A stretch of 64,000 nucleotides of DNA from Carposina sasakii (lineage: Eukaryota; Arthropoda; Insecta; Lepidoptera; Carposinidae), in contig CP053148.1 in the NCBI GenBank assembly GCA_014607495.2, positions 10,168,001-10,232,000 of the forward strand, given 5' to 3'. The notes beneath the pieces were generated by a model. The model saw only the letters and a list, made by a program, of their open reading frames with translations, was not told where the DNA came from and ran no database searches. A program made the translations under genes and the position numbers. How positions within the stretch are numbered: the stretch's first letter is position 1; each line of letters begins with the position of its first letter. Shown here one piece after another: positions 20,291-31,034 of the stretch.

Positions 20291-20480
20291 ACATTTTAAC
20301 CAACTTCAAAAAAGAGAGGTTATCAATTCGTCTGTATGTTTTTTTATGTGTGTTACCTCAGAATTCCGTCATTTATAAATCGATTTCATTTTTTTTTGAA
20401 GTTGGTCATGGTATGCTTCCCAGTTGGTTCCATATTCACCACATCAGGATCTGATGTTGGGATCTTTGGAGAAATCGCGG
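20291..20480 (+). repeat. Dispersed lepidopteran repeat (CTTCAAAAAAGAGAGGTTAT)
   Basis: Starts AACCAACTTCAAAAAAGAG and carries ATCAATTCGTCTGTATG, TGTTACCTCAGAATTCCG, GGTCATGGTATGCTTCCCAG and CATCAGGATCTGATG. Copies: 43700-44060 and 54524-54990; fragments at 30-190 and 49640-49740. Confidence 0.8.
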
Positions 20481-20803
20481 ATACATAATATAAAGGAACG
20501 AGGGTCTGATGATGGAGCCGCCGAAAAACAGATAGTGGAACATTTTAGTAAGAAAATCCCCCTATGGCAGGGGAGGCCTACGTCCAGTAGTGGACTGCAA
20601 TAGGCTTGTGAAGATGAAGATAATTGTGTTAAGTCGGGAATTATATGTTGCATTAAGCCGTGTCCGAAGTAAGATGGTTATAGAGGAGAGGTAAGACATG
20701 AGAATAACGAGATAACGGATAATAGGGATGAATGAAAAGAAGAGTACCTACATATTGCACCGACCCCAAATGATTGGGAACAGGGCAGGAAGAAGGAGTG
20801 TAA
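20481..20803 (+). repeat. LINE 3'-end fragments
   Basis: AGGCCTACGTCCAGTAGTGG (20573-20592) is the RTE-type 3' signature in plus orientation and recurs at 54987-55020 after the same preceding sequence (GGGTCTGATGATGGAGCCGC). ACCGACCCCAAATGATTGGG and ACAGGGCAGGAAGAAGG (20760-20796) look like another LINE tail. Confidence 0.6.
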
Positions 20804-21043
20804 TTATATGTGGCTTATATTGTCAGACGTCAAATTTCGAAGCCTAGTCATTTCTCTCAGTGCCCTTTCGTCATATGGCCGATTCAATAATTTGCTGGCA
20901 TCTAAATCTAAAAATACTATGCCTTTTAAACTTCGTACACGGCTTAACGCAACATATTTATTTATTAAAGGAGATTGGGAAACCAATGTTTGGGGTCTGG
21001 ACCCACCCCTCAATAGTAACATATGATATACCATTGGATAGGG
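20804..21043 (-). pseudogene. PIF1-type helicase C-terminal fragment, probably Helitron-derived
   Basis: Minus strand reads TLVSQSPLINKYVALSRVRS, then LKGIVFLDLDASKLLNRPYD and EMTRLRNL. YVALSRVxSLxGI is the C-terminal helicase motif VI region of PIF1-family helicases, present in Helitron Rep-Hel proteins and in host PIF1. No other helicase motif or Rep domain is visible, so only the tail remains. Helitron origin is favoured because Helitron-like ends abound in the window. Confidence 0.6.
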
Positions 21044-21690
21044 CTTTTTAAGCGGAACATTATTATTGAACTATAGTCAAATGTTAGTACTTTCGGAGAT
21101 ACGACGTCTTAAAGTCGTCTTATTTCACTTTAAAACAAGATTTATTATTAGTCCTGCACATCAAGAGCAATTACATAATTTTAAAACCCGACGGCGCCAC
21201 GAATGTCTCCCAACTCCTAGATACCAAATCAAAAATATTATGTGAGCGCACCTTCCTACAGTTCGCCATCCGGTCAAGGAAGTGCAATAATATTGTGTTA
21301 TCGCATTTCTTCCAACTTGTTTCGATCAATTAATTCATATATAGCAATAATATGTTCTTGCTTTTACGTGGCGTGAATGTATCCTTCCACGCAGCATCCA
21401 CACATTTTCTGCGGTTATATTATATTCTATGCAACATTTTTTTTCTCAATATGCAACTTGACGAGCAGATCGTTTACCTGATGGCAAGAGCCACGTCTGC
21501 ACATGGGCATTGTAGTGTCAAACAGTAACTAATCAATTACTGTATACGAGTACACTGCTCTGCGCCCGCCACACAGTTATTAGGTATCATACACTCGGTA
21601 ATTTCACTAGCTTCAATGCTCTTTCCCGACACACAGAAATACATCACATACTTCTATTGACAGAGATAATATATATATTAATATAGGTAC
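21044..21690. other. Repeat-derived sequence of unknown class
   Basis: Phrases such as AAACCCGACGGCGCCACGAA and GACGAGCAGATCGTTTACCT are, from memory, recurrent in lepidopteran genomes. No coding region is supported. Confidence 0.4.
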
Positions 21691-22330
21691 ATACGGCCGC
21701 AGGGCAGCTTTGTGGCGAAGCTGTTGGTGATTGGCGTCACCACGGACCCGAGGTAAGAAGGCTACTTTACCATCTTTGGCCCTCGACTCTAAGTTTGCCT
21801 TCATTGGCCGGCTAAGAGGGAACAGCGCAAGAGCGGAACCTTTGCTCCAGGGTGGAAGTGTAAAATTTCATAACGCCGGAGGTAACTAACGTTCACGCCC
21901 CGCAGTCTCACCTCTCTGCACCCTTAGCCGCCCGCGCCGGTGTTGCCTCCCCGGCATGCGCCATTTATTGGAAGCCCACCTCATGGCCTTATATTACGGG
22001 CGGCAAGTCACCGCCTGCCACCTCACAATTTTGGGACTAGATTGTTAAGGCAGGCGTCCGATAGTCTCCCTTTATACAATAGCCCTTATCCAGCCACCCA
22101 ATATTCAACCCTATAGCCCATGACCTTAGTTTTCCATCGCACGACTCAGATCTGCACTCCAATAGTCTTTGCACATGGTGGGGACCATTACCGGGTGTAT
22201 CATATTGTGCATTCGGTGATGGTATCCGCCATGTGTATCCCATACCATATTAATGCCTCTACATCTTGGCTACGGCCCGATGCACGCCTCTCAAAGAACC
22301 GGGACTCTGTAGTCCCGTGAATTTCGAAAT
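21691..22330 (+). repeat. Repeat family E (GGGACTCTGTAGTCCC end), long copy
   Basis: Shared with 25754-26215 in the same order: GGCTAAGAGGGAACAGCGC, AACCTTTGCTCCAGGG, GGCGTCCGATAGTC, TCTGCACTCCAATAGTCTTT, GGTGATGGTATCCGCCATGT and the terminal hairpin CGGGACTCTGTAGTCCCG followed by TGAATTTCGAA. The same family in reverse orientation makes up 31640-31748, 32062-32198 and 34231-34275. The class is unknown. Confidence 0.7.
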
Positions 22331-22589
22331 AGGTACATACCCACCTAGACGGCGTAGTACAGGAACCTACCACCTGGTACCATCTCATTTCAGGGCTTCG
22401 TGTCAGGCTTTTACTCTTGTTACTAACCTCTAATAACGCATTTTGCTGAATGAGTCTTGCAAAATCCGGTCGTATTTGCGGAAGTTCTTCTGTCAAAATA
22501 TGACTCTGGTATTTATAATGATATAACCCGCGTCTACACGCAATACAGTTATATGATGGTGTTCCATTTTCCACAAAACTAATCGAAAT
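22331..22589 (-). other. Open but unrecognised minus-strand stretch
   Basis: A minus-strand frame is open across this stretch (for example PDFARLIQQNALLEVSNKSK) and runs into family E at one side and an RTE fragment at the other. The composition is not clearly coding, the start codon lies in the RTE fragment, and I recognise no family. It may be the remnant of a transposon-encoded protein. Confidence 0.3.
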
Positions 22590-23180
22590 GCAGTTCGTCG
22601 TCGCGGTCGTCAGCCTATTGCAGTTCACTGCTGGACGAAGGCCTCCCTCTGAGCACGTCACACGGCTCGTCGATCTCTCGTTTTTGCTATCCAGTCATTA
22701 CCAGCCGTTCTCTTTGTGTCATCCGTCCATCTGGCCGGAGTGCGTCCAACGCCACGCTTGCCGAGGCGTGGTCTCCATTCGAGAAACCGCTTACTCCACC
22801 GTCCATCGGTTCTACGACAGATATAGCCCGCCCACTGCCACTTCAGTCTGCTTCATTTCGAGACTACGTCTGTCACTTTGGTCTTCTGCCGGATAATATC
22901 CTTTCGGATTTTGTCCATTAAACCAATAGCTCTCTGAGTGATATGCAATTGGTGGGCCAGCCTATCGGCTCAGGGATGATGTGTCGATTGAAACATTACC
23001 TGGTCTTGTCCAGGTTCATCCGAGTCCTACGCGCCTCGAGGCAGCATTGCGACTAGACAGCATTTTTTGCAGGTCCTGCAGCGATTTTGCTGTCATGTCT
23101 ATATCGTCGGCAAAACGGAGATGCGTGAAATATTCACCATTGACGTTGATGCCTAGTCCATCCCACGGTAGCGTGCTTAT
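22590..23180 (-). mobile_element. RTE-type LINE fragment
   Basis: The minus strand ends in CCAGCAGTGAACTGCAATAGG. The intact catalytic box HLRFADDIDM is encoded at about 23120-23093 (FADD codons at 23114-23103), followed by the usual downstream region. The copy is truncated just upstream of the catalytic box, so only about 590 bp of the 3' part remain. Confidence 0.8.
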
Positions 23181-23286
23181 AAAAGCTTATAAAAATATGT
23201 GAAATAGCGCAAAATCTAAAGTTTTAAAAAAATTTTAAAAAAGTTATGTGAGTAACAGGGTTTAAGGTCAGACTAGTTAGATTATG

Positions 23287-23364
23287 ATTAATCCTATGAA
23301 TTGTTTAAAATTAAAAAGGTACTCATTAATCCTATGAATTGTTTAAAAATTAAAAAAGGTACTC
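23287..23364 (+). repeat. Two-copy tandem repeat, unit about 38-40 bp
   Basis: ATTAATCCTATGAATTGTTT plus AAAATTAAAAAGGTACTC occurs twice in direct tandem, differing by two A insertions. Confidence 0.9.
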
Positions 23365-23815
23365 ACAAATGAATTGCATACGGTACCTACACACTTTAAA
23401 TAAAATTGAAACACAAGTTAAATCCAGAATAGTAGGTAGGTACCTATGCTATAGGATAGATAGACAGAACCCTGAAAATGGGGCTATAATATCATTAAAA
23501 AAATACATGAAATTTATTTGCTTACGTTAGAATCACTATGAACGCCAATTACCTAAAACAATTTTTTATTAGTAAGTAAATCGTAATAGGTATTTGTGCG
23601 CAGATGGCTCGCGCGGGCAGCCCCTTTACGCATCCTCCGTTATCACATACAAAATTATTAAGTATAAAATTAAAAACCTCGGTCAGAACTATTTTCACAT
23701 GATAAATAATTTGTGTAGGATAAAAGAAGAACGAAGATCAAAGAGTTGAATTTTACACATGGATAACGTTTGTAAATCGCAGATAGCGACTGTAGTAGGT
23801 ATACTTATCTTTATG
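23365..23815. other. Anonymous AT-rich sequence
   Basis: Nothing recognised. Confidence 0.45.
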
Positions 23816-23976
23816 AATATCAGGATGGCGGGTGTACTTCTCAGATTGGCATTAATATACATATTGCAGTTATTTGGTACCTTCAGTGTACCTTTACGTA
23901 CCTCTCCTGAAAATCTGTGTACCTACGTGCGTACAATGATATTTGGAATATTAGTACCCCGCCATCCTGACGTCAG
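23816..23976. mobile_element. Small inverted-repeat element
   Basis: TCAGGATGGCGGGTGTACT near 23819-23838 and its inverse AGTACCCCGCCATCCTGA near 23953-23970 bound about 155 bp. No clear target duplication. Confidence 0.5.
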
Positions 23977-24010
23977 ACCGCGGGTGTACTGTTAAACAGT
24001 GTCACCAAGT

Positions 24011-24396
24011 TATACGGTGATTTTTGTCGGTCAACCGTTTCCGAAAACTACGGAATCTCCTCATCATCACGATCATTTTTCTCCATGGAAGCATACCTGG
24101 GAAGTGTCTGGTTTCCAAATATTAGGGTCCAAAGTTGATAAATAGACTGCGTTTTTCTGCATAAATGCACATAGACGCGCGTAGCAGGATTTTTCACGAA
24201 AAATAATTAATATCTGTCTATAAAAAACTAACATAAACACTAGACACTATAAATTTCGCACGATCAAGGAATTTAATTTTTTTTTTCAAAAAGAAAATTT
24301 TTTTTCCAGCATTTTTTTTTGGCATAAACTTACTTTATTTCATGTATAGAATACGTACCCTTCGTTAAAGGTGGCCACAAAAAAACATCCTGTATA
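24011..24396 (-). mobile_element. MITE family A, complete copy
   Basis: Begins TATACGGTGATTTTTGTCGG and ends AAAAACATCCTGTATA; the interior is nearly identical to 7637-8021, for example CACGATCATTTTTCTCCATG and GCGCGTAGCAGGATTTTTCA. Same orientation as that copy. Confidence 0.82.
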
Positions 24397-24444
24397 TTTG
24401 GTTAAGTACATTCTTGTGTACCTCATTAAACAGGTATTAAACAA

Positions 24445-24795
24445 ATAAAATATGATGTTTTGCATTACAACAAAACAGGTATTATATATTTGGAGAAAAC
24501 ACAGCAATGATATGAAGAAGCAGTCCCTATGAATTCCATGAGAGTACAAGAATTTCCATTCGTATCGATTCTCGCTCATACTTACATCCCTATTTCTAAC
24601 ACCAGAGGGCGCTCACTATCTTACCGCCAATTTATCTGTCAAGTGTCATTGCAATCTTCATCATCAGCAAGCACCTGGCTTCATTGCTGTGTTTTCTCCA
24701 ACATATAATACCTGTTTTTGTTTTAATGCAAAACAGTCATATTATATGTCTTCGAAAACACAGCAATGATTATGAAGATCTGTTTGTTATCTGCT
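24445..24795. repeat. Inverted repeat with a third direct partial copy
   Basis: GTTTTGCATTACAACAAAAC, AGGTATTATATATTTGGAG and AAAACACAGCAATGA at 24445-24510 are inverted at 24683-24748. After that arm, TATTATATGTCTTCGAAAAC and ACAGCAATGATTATGAAG (24740-24780) repeat the end of the left arm directly. The loop contains CACCAGAGGGCGCTC. Confidence 0.7.
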
Positions 24796-25253
24796 GGTGA
24801 TTAGAAATAGCCAAGTATATAGATAGATACATACACAAGAATGCAATGTGAAACAAAACTTGATTCTAATATTTATCAAGTTTTAATACTGAAAATAATA
24901 AAATTAAAAAAAAATTGATATATTTTAAATATATATATTTAAAAATTATAAATGTCAGTAACTTAACTCTCTTTTTTTGGTTAATAAATTAACATAACAT
25001 ACTCTGTAATAAAAAATATTTTGAACAAAGAAGCAGTTTCCACTGCTTAAATCAACAAATACTAGATTAATTAGAAATCTTAAATAATATAACTCTTAGT
25101 AAATCACTATCATAAAATCTATTACAACTTTTGAGATCAATGAACTTTCCTATACGAATAATCTTAAATTTTTTGGCTTTTAGTGCTGTCTAAAGTGAAC
25201 TCTATTCTGTATACGTCAAGTGTCAACAAGTTCACGTTTCTCAAATAATACTT

Positions 25254-25753
25254 NNNNNNNNNNNNNNNNNNNNNNNNNNNNNNNNNNNNNNNNNNNNNNN
25301 NNNNNNNNNNNNNNNNNNNNNNNNNNNNNNNNNNNNNNNNNNNNNNNNNNNNNNNNNNNNNNNNNNNNNNNNNNNNNNNNNNNNNNNNNNNNNNNNNNNN
25401 NNNNNNNNNNNNNNNNNNNNNNNNNNNNNNNNNNNNNNNNNNNNNNNNNNNNNNNNNNNNNNNNNNNNNNNNNNNNNNNNNNNNNNNNNNNNNNNNNNNN
25501 NNNNNNNNNNNNNNNNNNNNNNNNNNNNNNNNNNNNNNNNNNNNNNNNNNNNNNNNNNNNNNNNNNNNNNNNNNNNNNNNNNNNNNNNNNNNNNNNNNNN
25601 NNNNNNNNNNNNNNNNNNNNNNNNNNNNNNNNNNNNNNNNNNNNNNNNNNNNNNNNNNNNNNNNNNNNNNNNNNNNNNNNNNNNNNNNNNNNNNNNNNNN
25701 NNNNNNNNNNNNNNNNNNNNNNNNNNNNNNNNNNNNNNNNNNNNNNNNNNNNN
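25254..25753. other. Assembly gap, 500 N
   Basis: Exactly 500 undetermined bases. The round number suggests a scaffold gap of conventional size. Family E resumes at its right edge, so the gap probably arises from repeat collapse. Translations through it are meaningless. Confidence 0.99.
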
Positions 25754-26215
25754 CTTTGGCCCCTTCGATCTCTTGTTGCTTCATTGGCGGCTAAGAGGGA
25801 ACAGCGCCAAGAGCTGAACCTTTGCTCCAGGGATGTGAAGTGTAAAAATGTCAAACACCGCGCAGTGTGCGAACTGACTTCACGCGGGACTTAGATTTTA
25901 ATGGCATGGCGTCCGATGGTCTTCCTAATAATGAAATAGCCCTTATCGTAGCCAACATTCCCCCATTCAACCCTATAGCCATGACCTTAGCTTTTCCATC
26001 GCCGACTTAAAGGATCTGCACTCCAATTAGTCTTTGCCACCATGCGCGGGGACCATCTCCGGGTGTATATATTGTGCGCTCGGTGATGGTATCCGCCATG
26101 TGTTATCCCATACCATATTAATACTCTCTTAAAAGGGCTTCTACATCTGGCTACGGGCCCGATGCACGCCTCTCAAAGTACCGGGACTCTGTAGTCCCGT
26201 GAATTTCGAAAAGAG
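25754..26215 (+). repeat. Repeat family E, second copy
   Basis: Collinear with 21774-22330, ending in the same hairpin (CGGGACTCTGTAGTCCCG) and TGAATTTCGAAA. Its left end is lost in the gap. Confidence 0.72.
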
Positions 26216-26693
26216 ATACAATACTAATAATAAAAAAATACTTATTGTACACACACAATTTTGGTACATGGGCGAACTTAATGCAATATAGCATTTTCTA
26301 CCAATTAACCCAATTATGGGAGAAAAGCTTAGGGCCGTTACACTAAAAAAAGGATAACATTGATAAAAAATAAAATAACTTAAGGAACTACTTACACCGA
26401 CAAAGACAAATCACAATATACACTACTTATGTCTCATTTTGTAGCGTCGTGTGGTATTTCTGCACCCTTAACTTAAAAAACCGCTGCCGAATAAGACTCT
26501 CGTATCTCCAGCGGATAGCTTATTCCAGAGGACGAACAGCCGTGGCCAAGAAGGGTGTGAGAACAGCGCCGCATTACGCTCAGGCACCGGAAGGGTTTTA
26601 TTGCGTGAGGCGCGGAGAAGACGTTCGTCTGAATTGAAGAATTCAAGACGTTCGTGAAGATACTGAGGGGGAAAAAGGATTACGAAGAGGCGT
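26216..26693. other. Anonymous sequence, probably old repeat
   Basis: A GC-richer stretch (26440-26640) with CCAGCGGATAGCTTATTCCA and GGACGAACAGCCGTGGCCAA looks repeat-derived. No family assigned. Confidence 0.35.
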
Positions 26694-27115
26694 TACAATT
26701 CGGAAGTTCCAACATTCACTATAGGTGCGCCCACCACCGGGCCCTACACCTCCACTGACCCTCGGATCTGATAACTTATAACTGCGAAAACAGACAGTTG
26801 CACTAACTACAATCGCCACGAGAAAACCAGACCAGTATGTGTGGGTTTAAGAGTTTCATAATAATTTGTGGTTTACTAATTTCTATAATCCTGAGGAGCC
26901 ACAGTTGTTGGCGAAAAACATATGTAGATTATTAATCTAGTTTTTGACTTCGGAATAGTGCAATGTATTGTCTTGCATGCTAGGTGCTCGGGTTGGATTC
27001 TCGTGGCGATTGTAGTTAGTGCAAGTGCCTGTTTTCGCAGTTATGAGTTATCAGATCCGAGGGTCAGTGGAGGTGGTTGTAGGGCCCGGTGGTGGGCCAC
27101 CCATAGTGAATGTAA
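26694..27115 (-). mobile_element. Foldback element, second copy with enlarged loop
   Basis: Inverse of the element at 11890-12159: the tail GGCGTTACAATTCGGAAGTT comes first, then arms beginning CATTCACTATAGGTGCGCCC and ending GGGCCACCCATAGTGAATG. The arms are separated here by about 170 bp of unrelated sequence (26830-27000) that is missing in copy 1. Confidence 0.8.
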
Positions 27116-27279
27116 TGTTTATTTGTTAATAATGCCTATTTATTCATGATTATTAATTGTTTTAAGCATTTGTAACGAATGTTAAGATTCATTTTTTTTA
27201 TATATTATTTTATTTGATTTGGACGCAGTTTTTGAGCTTATGGCCCTTAATAGAAAAAATATTTTAATGTGGTTCGGGG

Positions 27280-27660
27280 CTAGTAGACTAATATAATGGG
27301 GCTGGTTGACCTATATCATGACTAGTACCAAATAAAAAATATTAATTTCATTAGTTACACGATTTTTACCAAATAGTTAAAAAAAGGTTATAACAAGTTG
27401 TCCCGTTTTTTTAATAATACTCAAAAGTTAGTTACTGGTTTGTTTCGGGTACTCGAATTGAATGTTTTATTTTTATAACTATAATTATATTGTGTTTAAT
27501 CAGAAGTTGCGAAAAAACGTCTATGGATTTAATTAATAATTTACCATACATGTTTGTGTATTTATTACTATTTCCTCGTAAATTTGCCCTTTTAACGTCA
27601 TTGTTCACTTACCCCAGGTGAATAGTCAACCACCCCAAGCCTGGGGTAAGTGACCAGTTT
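27280..27660. mobile_element. Probable pogo-type MITE remnant
   Basis: ATGGGGCTGGTTGACCTAT (27296) is matched inversely by AATAGTCAACCACCCCA (27620-27636). The right side also holds the hairpin CACTTACCCCAGG / CCTGGGGTAAGTG. Such GGGGTAAG-rich termini resemble the pogo-like element at 4834. Confidence 0.4.
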
Positions 27661-27765
27661 TTCCTTTTGTACAAAAAGCTGGTTTGTACTCTATATCCAT
27701 AATGAATAACGTGCATTTTTCCACTTATTTCCAAAGCTTTATCTAATAACTGTACTTGTTTTTAG

Positions 27766-28350
27766 GGTTCCGTACGTCTGAATACAAAAACGGAACCCTT
27801 ATAGGATCACTCGTGTGTCTTCCGTCCGTCGCTTACAGTCAATTATCTCCGAATCTATTAGACCGATTAAGTTGAATTTGGTACACATATCAATTCCTGT
27901 GACCCAAACACAGAGGTGTGACGTGAGCAGATGAAATCTGTATATGGGGGGTCATTTTGGGGGGGAAGGGGAAAATTTAAAAAAAAAAAAATCTGAAAAC
28001 TGCATCGTGTTGGCATATCAAATGAAAGGTGAGAAGATCTTAAATGTATTTTTTTGTAATTTTAAAATAAATAGTTTCCAAGTTATTCAAGAAAATAGAC
28101 GAAAATTGACCATTCCCCCCCCCCTTATCTCCGAAACTACTGAAACCTAAAAATTTGAAAAAAATACAGAAATTAGTTTTCCTTATAGATTATAGGAAAA
28201 CCTATAAGAAGTCCATGATATTAAAATAACATGGTAAATCACTCAATATTGTGCGTACCAACTTACATTTGCAGGTGGAAAACATGATAGGTAACATCGT
28301 ACGGGAACCCTCTTCACGCGAGTTCAACTCGCACTTGTCGGCTTTTTTAA
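27766..28350 (+). repeat. Dispersed lepidopteran repeat (GGGTTCCGTACG...)
   Basis: Starts TAGGGTTCCGTACGTCTGAA and ACGGAACCCTTATAGGATCA, and ends ACGGGAACCCTCTTCACGCG, CGAGTTCAACTCGCACTTGT and CGGCTTTTTT. Two runs of C or G (27952-27967 and 28112-28123) lie inside. A fragment of the same end occurs at 34400-34465. Confidence 0.7.
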
Positions 28351-28424
28351 AATAACTCCCTGTAAAGAAATAAAAATAGACACCTCTAAGCTGAAAATTG
28401 GTCAACTATCCACGGTCTCCCCCT

Positions 28425-28712
28425 ATGATCGCGCTATGTGAAACAAAATACTTTCAAAGTAAAAAAGTTTTTTTTTTTGCCAGCGGGATATAAACACCGC
28501 AGCCTTATTGAAATAAGGACAATTTTTCTTTGAAATACTTTAGTAGGCAACGGCGCCGGGCAAACCGTGGAATACTTGAAGGTATTTATTTGGTAGCGCG
28601 ATTATGTTTCTTTATGTCTAAGAAAACTAGGATAATATTTCTACAAAAACTTATTAACTTACAGTACTTCGTACAGCGGATTCGAAATATGAAGCACGAC
28701 TATTATATGTGA
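28425..28712 (+). repeat. Unclassified repeat, copy without the foldback insertion
   Basis: Collinear with 11703-11889 plus 12160-12290. At 28605-28625 the sequence GATTATGTTTCTTTATGTCT is continuous, giving the pre-insertion state for the foldback element. Confidence 0.78.
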
Positions 28713-28717
28713 GCAAG

Positions 28718-29045
28718 CTCCTGCTGACAGCGCCAAAGCTGCGGCGCTGGAGTTTCAAAATGTGCAAAAGTAGGCAGTCTAATAGAAATTCTGTGCCCGC
28801 TGCTGCTGACGGCGCAGGAGCTGTACCCGATTTGGACCTCCAAAAGTGTGCAAAAGTGGGCATTCTAAGAATGTGCTGTGCTCGCTTCTGCTGACGGCGG
28901 CGCCGGAGCTGTACCCGTCCAAAAGTGTGCAAAAGTGGGCAGTCTGATAGATGTGCTGTGCCCGCTTCCGCTGACGCAGGAGCTGTATCCGGTTTGGACA
29001 AAAGTGTGTAGGAGTAGGAAGTCTCGTGGACGTGCTGTGCACTGT
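28718..29045 (+). repeat. Minisatellite, four imperfect units of 79-86 bp
   Basis: The marker TGTGCAAAAGT(A/G)GGCA recurs at 28761, 28847 and 28926, with a diverged form at 29005; spacings 86, 79 and 79. Each unit also holds GCTGTGCCCGCT, CTGCTGACGGCG and GGAGCTGTACCCG. Several reading frames stay open on both strands, but frames differ between units because unit length is not a multiple of three. Confidence 0.88.
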
Positions 29046-30637
29046 GAAACTCTTTTTGGTACAAACTTTAATTAAAACTTCCAACAACAAATATGGTACA
29101 CATATAGAATGAAGTATTTAAAGTATTATGCTGTCAATCGCTATAATTACAGTCATGATAAGAATTACTTTACTTTATTCTTTATTGTACACAGACATAT
29201 TATATAGAAAAGCATTTTACATTGACAATGTACAAATTAATTTATAAATTAATGATGTAAGAATAAATTTCTTACGTAGTTAAAAAATACTTCAAAGTAT
29301 TTGGAAACCTGCTTTTTAGCCCTGGTACCAATTGATGGACGTACTTTGAAGCCCTGGTACGCAAATCGTCAAGTACGACCCATGTCTAGGGTACAATACC
29401 CCCTCAAGCGGACGAAGTCGTCGCGGCAGCTAGTATAAATAAAGAATTCGTTGATCTTCAGACGCTACATAGATTTTTAAATGTATCTTATTGTTATGAT
29501 TTATAAATAAAAGTTTATATCAAGATGTACAAAGGCGTGCTCTCTCGTTATTATAATCAAAAATATAAAAAAAAACATCCATTTCGAGCCTTTAAAAAGG
29601 CCAAGGTCAATTCCTATTTGTATGTCTAAGCTCATTCACGACTACAACAGTTCTCTGAAACCGGTTTTTGATTAGCTCTGCATAAATAAAACCCTATATT
29701 AACCGATATTCTAACCGGTTTCAAGTCTGGATTAAATATGTATACACCAATTACACGTTAATAAGTTTAGAAAAAGACAGCATCAAAGAAACATATTCTT
29801 CCATATAAAATATCTGACTTAGCAGCAGCTGCTTTAGCAGAGGTTCCCAAACTTATCGTTTGTCGCCCATTTGAAAATGGCTGAGGCTCACAGAAAAATG
29901 TACCTTACCCTTATTTTTCGTGTGCCAAATTTTGAAGGAAGAAAAAAATAAATTGGAAGTACTTAATAAATTAATCTGATGATTTTTGTGTTTGCTATTA
30001 TCCACTTGTTAATATTAGGCCTGTGAAATTGTAAATACATTTGAATTTAACCAAAAATAATTGATACACTAATGTGCTCAATTCCAGTTTCATACAAAAA
30101 TTATAAGTGACCACACGTAATCGAATTTCATTTTTTAAAATTCATAGTTTTTGTCATTTTATTGTGATATCTTATTTATATTAACATAATGCAGCAGAAT
30201 AAAACTACCTATATTATTTTTAATTACTATATTAAAATAAGCAAAAAACTCAAAAAATACGATTTGATAAACAAATATGCCTGTTATGATTCACGTGTGT
30301 CACGAAACACTTAGTAGTTTCTTGTAAATACGCAGTAGCAACACATGATATGTTTTTTTACAATGGCAAACATTAGCACTTTCAATATGAAATGTCAGTG
30401 TTTTGTCAGCTATTTTAATTTCTATGCAATAGGCAGTGCTCTGTGTGTATTACTTTTCGTCATAGAATTTGAGATTTTGGAAGCAATTTTTCATTGTTAG
30501 TAATAATATTTGATTACTTCGGGTAAGGATAGTTAAGAGGGGCATTAACGTTATAAAGTAATGCAGTTTATCACTGATTTGCATTGTATGCAAAGATGCT
30601 GTGTACCTTGTAGGATATTATTCACGAGTGTTTGTTC
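29046..30637. other. Mostly anonymous AT-rich sequence
   Basis: A Helitron/Lep1-like tail (CCCTCAAGCGGACGAAGTCG, then GCAGCTAGTA) lies at 29400-29435. The rest holds no recognised gene or repeat. Confidence 0.45.
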
Positions 30638-30687
30638 ACGTGTGTTGCGTGTGTTACGGAGTTGTGTGACATAACACACGTGAAAAA
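30638..30687. repeat. Hairpin TTCACGTGTGTT/AACACACGTGAA
   Basis: Twelve-base perfect arms separated by about 26 bases. Related CGTGTGTTA words recur at 30290-30305 and 31570-31610. Confidence 0.6.
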
Positions 30688-30795
30688 TATAAAGCTTTAT
30701 TCACATTGCAATTACAATATAAAATAAAATTAAATATTATAACAGCGAAATGTACCATGAAGTATATTTAAATATTTAGATTTTAGTTAAATTAA

Positions 30796-31030
30796 CACGT
30801 TGACGGACAGTTGCGTCTATAGCCGTCAAGTTCAAGTCACTATGTGACATGACGGCAATAGCCGTCCAATACGAAACGGTCGTTTTTAGACACTGCGGCT
30901 GTATTGAATTAATCAAAATTAGGTATTTAAGCAGAAAGAGTAAAAACATACTTCTAATATTCTAAAAATTACAAAAAAAACATATAGTGTCAATTTTCGA
31001 ATTTCACTTGTTTCTACTGTCCGTCAACGG
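30796..31030. mobile_element. piggyBac-like MITE flanked by TTAA
   Basis: Left end CACGTTGACGGACAG and right end (reverse complement) CCGTTGACGGACAG, flanked by TTAA at 30792-30795 and 31031-31034. 235 bp with no coding capacity. TTAA targets are used by piggyBac and Kolobok. The ends differ from the Kolobok-like element at 18518, so a piggyBac mobiliser is favoured. Confidence 0.72.
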
Positions 31031-31034
31031 TTAA

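Noticed and set aside
22200..22661. 153-codon minus-strand frame as a gene
   Set aside because: It starts in an RTE fragment and ends in repeat family E; only the middle third is unexplained, so it is not called as a gene.
25164..25894. Three frames of more than 200 codons
   Set aside because: They run through 500 undetermined bases and have no sequence content.
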